A stretch of 64,000 nucleotides of DNA, from positions 310,001 through 374,000 of the forward strand of contig CALYLX010000141.1 in NCBI GenBank assembly GCA_944990035.1. Reading direction: 5' to 3'. This DNA comes from Clitopilus passeckerianus (Eukaryota; Basidiomycota; Agaricomycetes; Agaricales; Entolomataceae). The notes beneath the pieces are model-generated. The model did not search any database and was not told where the DNA came from. It saw only the letters and a list, made by a program, of their open reading frames with translations. Shown piece after piece: positions 60,101 to 64,000 of the stretch (the stretch's first letter is position 1; each line of letters begins with the position of its first letter). The position numbers and the translations under genes are program-made.

Positions 60101-60880
60101 ATATCTCATGAAGACTACTTTCTCTTACAGATTCGGACAGAATTGCTTATCGTTTGTACTGCGATAACAAGGAGCTCGGATTGCACCTCGAGTCGACTCC
60201 GAAGTCGTCCTAGACAAGAAGGTGCTGGTGACTTGGGAATTACGAAAAGCTGCATTTGCGCCGTTCTATGGGGTATGTATCCCTCTATTGCTCTGAATGT
60301 CGATAAGAGCCTAATCATCAGAATGGTCAGGTTGGGATCAAGTTCCTTGCAGGTTGAGCAACCAAGTCCCTGCTCAGTATTAGAACCATACTCCTCTCAA
60401 GGCTTGGACTGGGATCAAGGTTGTCGAAAATCTCAAATACGAACTTGAACGATCCCTCAGCAGTACCATCTCCCGGTAATTGGACCTTGATATCTCCAAA
60501 CGAAGCCAATAATACTCCCGAAGAGCGTTCGCTACGCGGCCTGAAGGTTGTCCACAATATAGGAGGCACGGTCCGCCGAGTAGGTTCCATCTGCTTCGTT
60601 CGCAGTGTCAATACTGATGACTGCGATTTTCTGTAGCCGGTTCCATCCAACCCGCGGGCTCACCCTTCTTATGACGAGACAAGCGTACTGTCAAACTCGC
60701 TGGGTTCCAGGAAGTTCAACCTGGTCTTTCCGTTCTCGTCAAGGCAAGGAACTTGTATGTCCCAAATCCACAGTACCTTGCTCGCAAGACACGTTATACA
60801 AGAATGTTCAACAAGCCAAGTTGTTGCTGCCGTTAGTTGCTGCCAGTGTAGCCAACTGTCGATCACCGCATCTGCCAAAC
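57160..60880 (+). pseudogene. P-family gene remnant 1, unit C
   Basis: Counterpart of A 200-3840. The first intron is 57912-57967 (56 nt), and the others are near 59031, 60071 and 60273. After the first intron, a frame reading YERFYPLLLPIDLPFAQQTT is open in this copy only; after the second intron AFNDTQELYDSILSQCCRSH is preserved but ends in TAG. Each copy keeps different open fragments, consistent with independent decay of one ancestral gene. Confidence 0.48.
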
Positions 60881-63800
60881 AGGACCTTCCTCCTCGCCTA
60901 CCGTGAACTCTATCACAGGCAGGAAACATGACCTGAACTTCTCATCGTTTTGCCTGCTCTCAGCAGAGACGCACAGGCCGACGAGTGCCAACACACCACT
61001 ACGGGAACGTATAGCCCAAGTTTGCGTGTGGCAGCACACTGCTGTATAGAACACCAGAATCGACGGGCATATTGGGATCTTGTGGGTAATTTCTTCATGC
61101 AGACGACGATTTTGAATCTAATCCCGCCTTTTAGCACCACCTTTCCGGAAAATAACCACCGCATCTACCCCTTCAACCAGAGCAAGAACATGAGCACCTA
61201 CTTATGTCATTAACGCCGACCTCCATCTCCGGTTTGTGATGGACGACTTCCATGGCACATTTCCCTTATATGTCGGGGAGCGTGCTGCACCAGCGCCTGG
61301 CTTCAACGCTCATGCTTTCCCCGGACCTACCTGCTCACCAGCGCATGAATGGCACCGGGATAGGCTTCTGCCTCTTCTTCGATCTTCAAGATATGTTCTC
61401 AAGTCGACCCATAATCATCTTCACCTTGCTCCATGGCTGCCAGCCTGGGTTTACAACACTCTCAGCCACGCTCGTCCTAGACGATTTGTGCCCCAGTGGT
61501 TCCCAACTACTGGCCTTAGCAGGCCTCGCTCCTTCCGCCTGTTGCATTGGCGATCCCCTGTTAAGCCAATGTGCATCCGTTTACATTGAAAGTCCATGGC
61601 CTTAGGCCTTCCTCGACGTTCATCGTAATTGAGCGCCAGGGTGCGGAGTCTTGACATATGACTTGCTTTTCGTACACCCGTACTCAAGTACATACGGACC
61701 TTCCTGCCTGTGTTCCGTATTGGATTGTACACGCCGATATTTGCCATTACATACAACTCGCAGCCATTCACTTTCGCTCATATCCATCACTACCTTTACC
61801 AGGGTGTTACTGTCCTTCTAGTTCACATACTAAGCTGCTATTATCTTAACAATGTATATGAAGTGGATGAATGCAAAATTTAAATTTACCACCGAAGAAC
61901 ATGGATGAGTCCAAGGAGGCGATGTGTGACAGGTGAGGTCACACCGTTTGCTTTCTCCCAAGTTCCAACTCCTGATGAAGGGCGATGGAAAACGACAGAG
62001 TAGGGCGAACATTAGGCCAACTCGACCCCGTATTGGTGGGTTCCCAACCAGGCGCTATATGCCGACTCCAGCCTCCTTGTATCCGAATCAACACTTACAA
62101 ACGTGAAATCGTCAACCAATCTTATACGCACCACATTCAAAGCTTCCGGTGCTCTACAGCAATTGTGGCTCTATTTCAAGGCCTTCGCCAACGAACAAGT
62201 CAACAAATCTTGTCACGGATTCCTCCCCAACCACCTGCCAATGAACGCTAACAGGTGAGGCAACAGTCGGGGCTTTCTTTGAAGGATTCGTTTCGAGCAC
62301 GGAGGTTGGAGTTCTCAAAAAGAGGATTGAGAGGATGGACGAATAAAGAGATGTTGAAAGGCGGCAAAAACGCGGATGGTTATCTTTTGCGCCTGAACCT
62401 CAGGGCATATGCAAGTCAAGGTAATTCAATTTATTTTACAAGAGAAATGTACAAATATCTAACCCTCTTCTCAGACGTTGGATGAAGTACTGGAACCCTC
62501 GGACTCTATCCCATCCCTGTGCCGCTTGAAGAATCGCTCCTGTCAAAGGTGCGGCTCCCATGGCCTGAAACCCAAGCACTCGAAAGAGACACGTACAGGC
62601 CGAGTCACTCACTCGAATACGCCAACATCCTTGAAGTCATGTGGCGAATACACGAGTTCGCCCCTCGCGCCACGGCTCAGCTCCGCCGTCAATGAGACAT
62701 CTTCTGCCTATTACGGTCTGGCTGAAGATACCAGCCGCCCTGCAGTCGTCCCTGTGCAGCTTGGGATCTTCACAAGCATACGCCGTTTTTCGATATTCAA
62801 GCCACCGTTGTCATCGGTGTTCGCCAAAATGTGACGTTCTTGTAGCCACCTTGCGGACATGCACTCATCGCCTGGTGACCTTGGTTTAGCTAAAAGTTTA
62901 GCTTGCGGTCAGGCTCGAGGGTCTCACCGCGGTCATTTCTCTGCTGGAAATAAACTCCCTGGATAATGTACCTACCATAAATATTCGGACTTTCTTCAAT
63001 TGCATTGTGCGTCTGCAAACCGTACATATCTGTGTTGACGTTGAATTCCTGTACCTACATATTCTACTCTTCTCGTTACTTCACCCCTACCACGGTCTAT
63101 TTCCCGCTTCACATACATACCGCAAGTCAAGAGCCGTATCGTTACTTACAGAACCTCAAACACGTACACAGTACATTACATTTACATTCATGCACCACAA
63201 CCCCCATGCGTCAACTGCTGACTATTTTCTTGCTCCCCAGGAGTCTGCCGTTTTGCCGCCAACCTTGGCGCTCTTTACTTGGAACTTCTGGAGCCGACGA
63301 CAGCCCCAGCGGACGCTAACCCTCCTCCGCATCAGCCTTGAATCGAGAAATCTTCTTCTCGACGGCTGACTGTCACTGCTTACTGCAACGAGTGTCTCAG
63401 CAATTCTCCAGGTATGCGTTTATCCTAAGGGAATATGAAAAGCTGGCTCATGACAGACCTTTATCCTTTACAGGTAGGAAATTCCAACCGTTTGAACTAC
63501 TACGACAAGAAGCTGAGGGTGCTCCTGGAGTTGGCTCCGAACTCATCATGGAAAAGAAGACAATGGTGACCTGGACCGGGAGAAAGAGGTCTATAGGTTA
63601 GCTTTGTGTCGTTTACAAGGTATGCATCCTTCTGTCGATGAAATATTTCTGAGAGATCTGACCAAAGAAAAATTAACAGAGTCGGAAAGAAGCTCCGTGT
63701 AGTTCAAGTACTTATCTCCACGCCCCATATTGAAACTGTATTCCTCTCAAGCCTGGAGCGGAGTCGAGAAGTTCTCGAATATCAAGCTTCCCAACATACT

Positions 63801-64000
63801 GTTGTCCGACGACTGGGCCTCAGATTTTCCGATTGGAGTTGGCAACGATAGAGAGGAGCGCATTCTACGCTTTTTGAGGGCAGTCAACATACGAAATGCG
63901 ATACGGTCATTGAGGTCGAGTAGGTTCCATCTGTTCTGTCTTCGGTGTCAATACCGATGGCGGCTTTCTTCCGCAGCTTCACGACGCCCCACCTACTCAT
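60881..64000 (+). pseudogene. P-family gene remnant 2, unit C (cut by window end)
   Basis: Practically identical to A 3841-6962, including intron positions, the LYPIPVPLEESLLSKVRLPW exon and its TGA stop. It carries the same damage as A, so the copy event is younger than the inactivation. It continues beyond the window. Confidence 0.5.

Larger units (their letters stand above)
56947..64000 (+). repeat. Tandem segmental repeat, unit C (start only, cut by window end)
   Basis: The third full-type start of the unit matches positions 1-6980 of unit A. Up to about 60145 it differs from A by many substitutions and small indels. From about 60146 to the window end it is almost identical to A 3108-6962, with only about three differences seen (one each near 60520 and 60880, and one missing C near 63086). 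Whether a third NLR lies further right cannot be seen. Confidence 0.88.

Overview
The window looks like nuclear DNA of a filamentous basidiomycete, most likely an Agaricomycete. The evidence is short introns (49-89 nt) with GTRNGT-type donors and CTRAY-like branch sites, two NACHT-WD40 STAND receptors of the kind expanded in mushrooms, and a very repetitive, transposon-marked layout. No rRNA, tRNA, CRISPR or prokaryotic operon structure was seen.

The window is one large tandem array. A unit of about 25.6-28.1 kb occurs as unit A (1-28140), unit B (28141-53740), a collapsed 3.2-kb unit (53741-56946) that keeps only the two ends, and the start of unit C (56947-64000). In A and B the order is the same: (i) about 10 kb of plus-strand, intron-rich, decayed paralogues (called P here); (ii) an intact five-exon NACHT-WD40 gene (A 12399-16391, B 38144-41659); (iii) a near-identical 3' flank with a small ORF; (iv) decayed paralogues of a second family (X) on both strands; (v) a third plus-strand family (Q); (vi) a 153/160-codon ORF; (vii) a minus-strand decayed gene (R) at the unit's end.

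The two NLR genes are the only genes that can be assembled with confidence. Both run from ATG to stop through four GT-AG introns with consistent phases. They have the same NACHT module and differ mainly in the N-terminus and in the number of nearly identical 126-bp WD40 repeats (six in A, two in B). Variation among the repeats is confined to a few codons, as in the HET-E/HET-D-type fungal incompatibility receptors. The expected role is cytosolic recognition of non-self or altered self; the ligand and downstream effector are not evident.

Unit A carries two non-autonomous DNA-transposon-like insertions directly upstream of its NLR: an element with 13-bp TIRs packed with GTTCC motifs (10448-11508), and a 738-bp TA-flanked MITE ending 98 bp before the ATG. 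Unit B preserves the exact empty site of the MITE.

Identity between copies is patchy: blocks of 0.5-4 kb are almost identical and abut clearly diverged blocks, which suggests repeated conversion or unequal exchange. Families P, X, Q and R could not be named. They are described by introns and reading-frame fragments and should be read as probable pseudogenes or heavily fragmented models.
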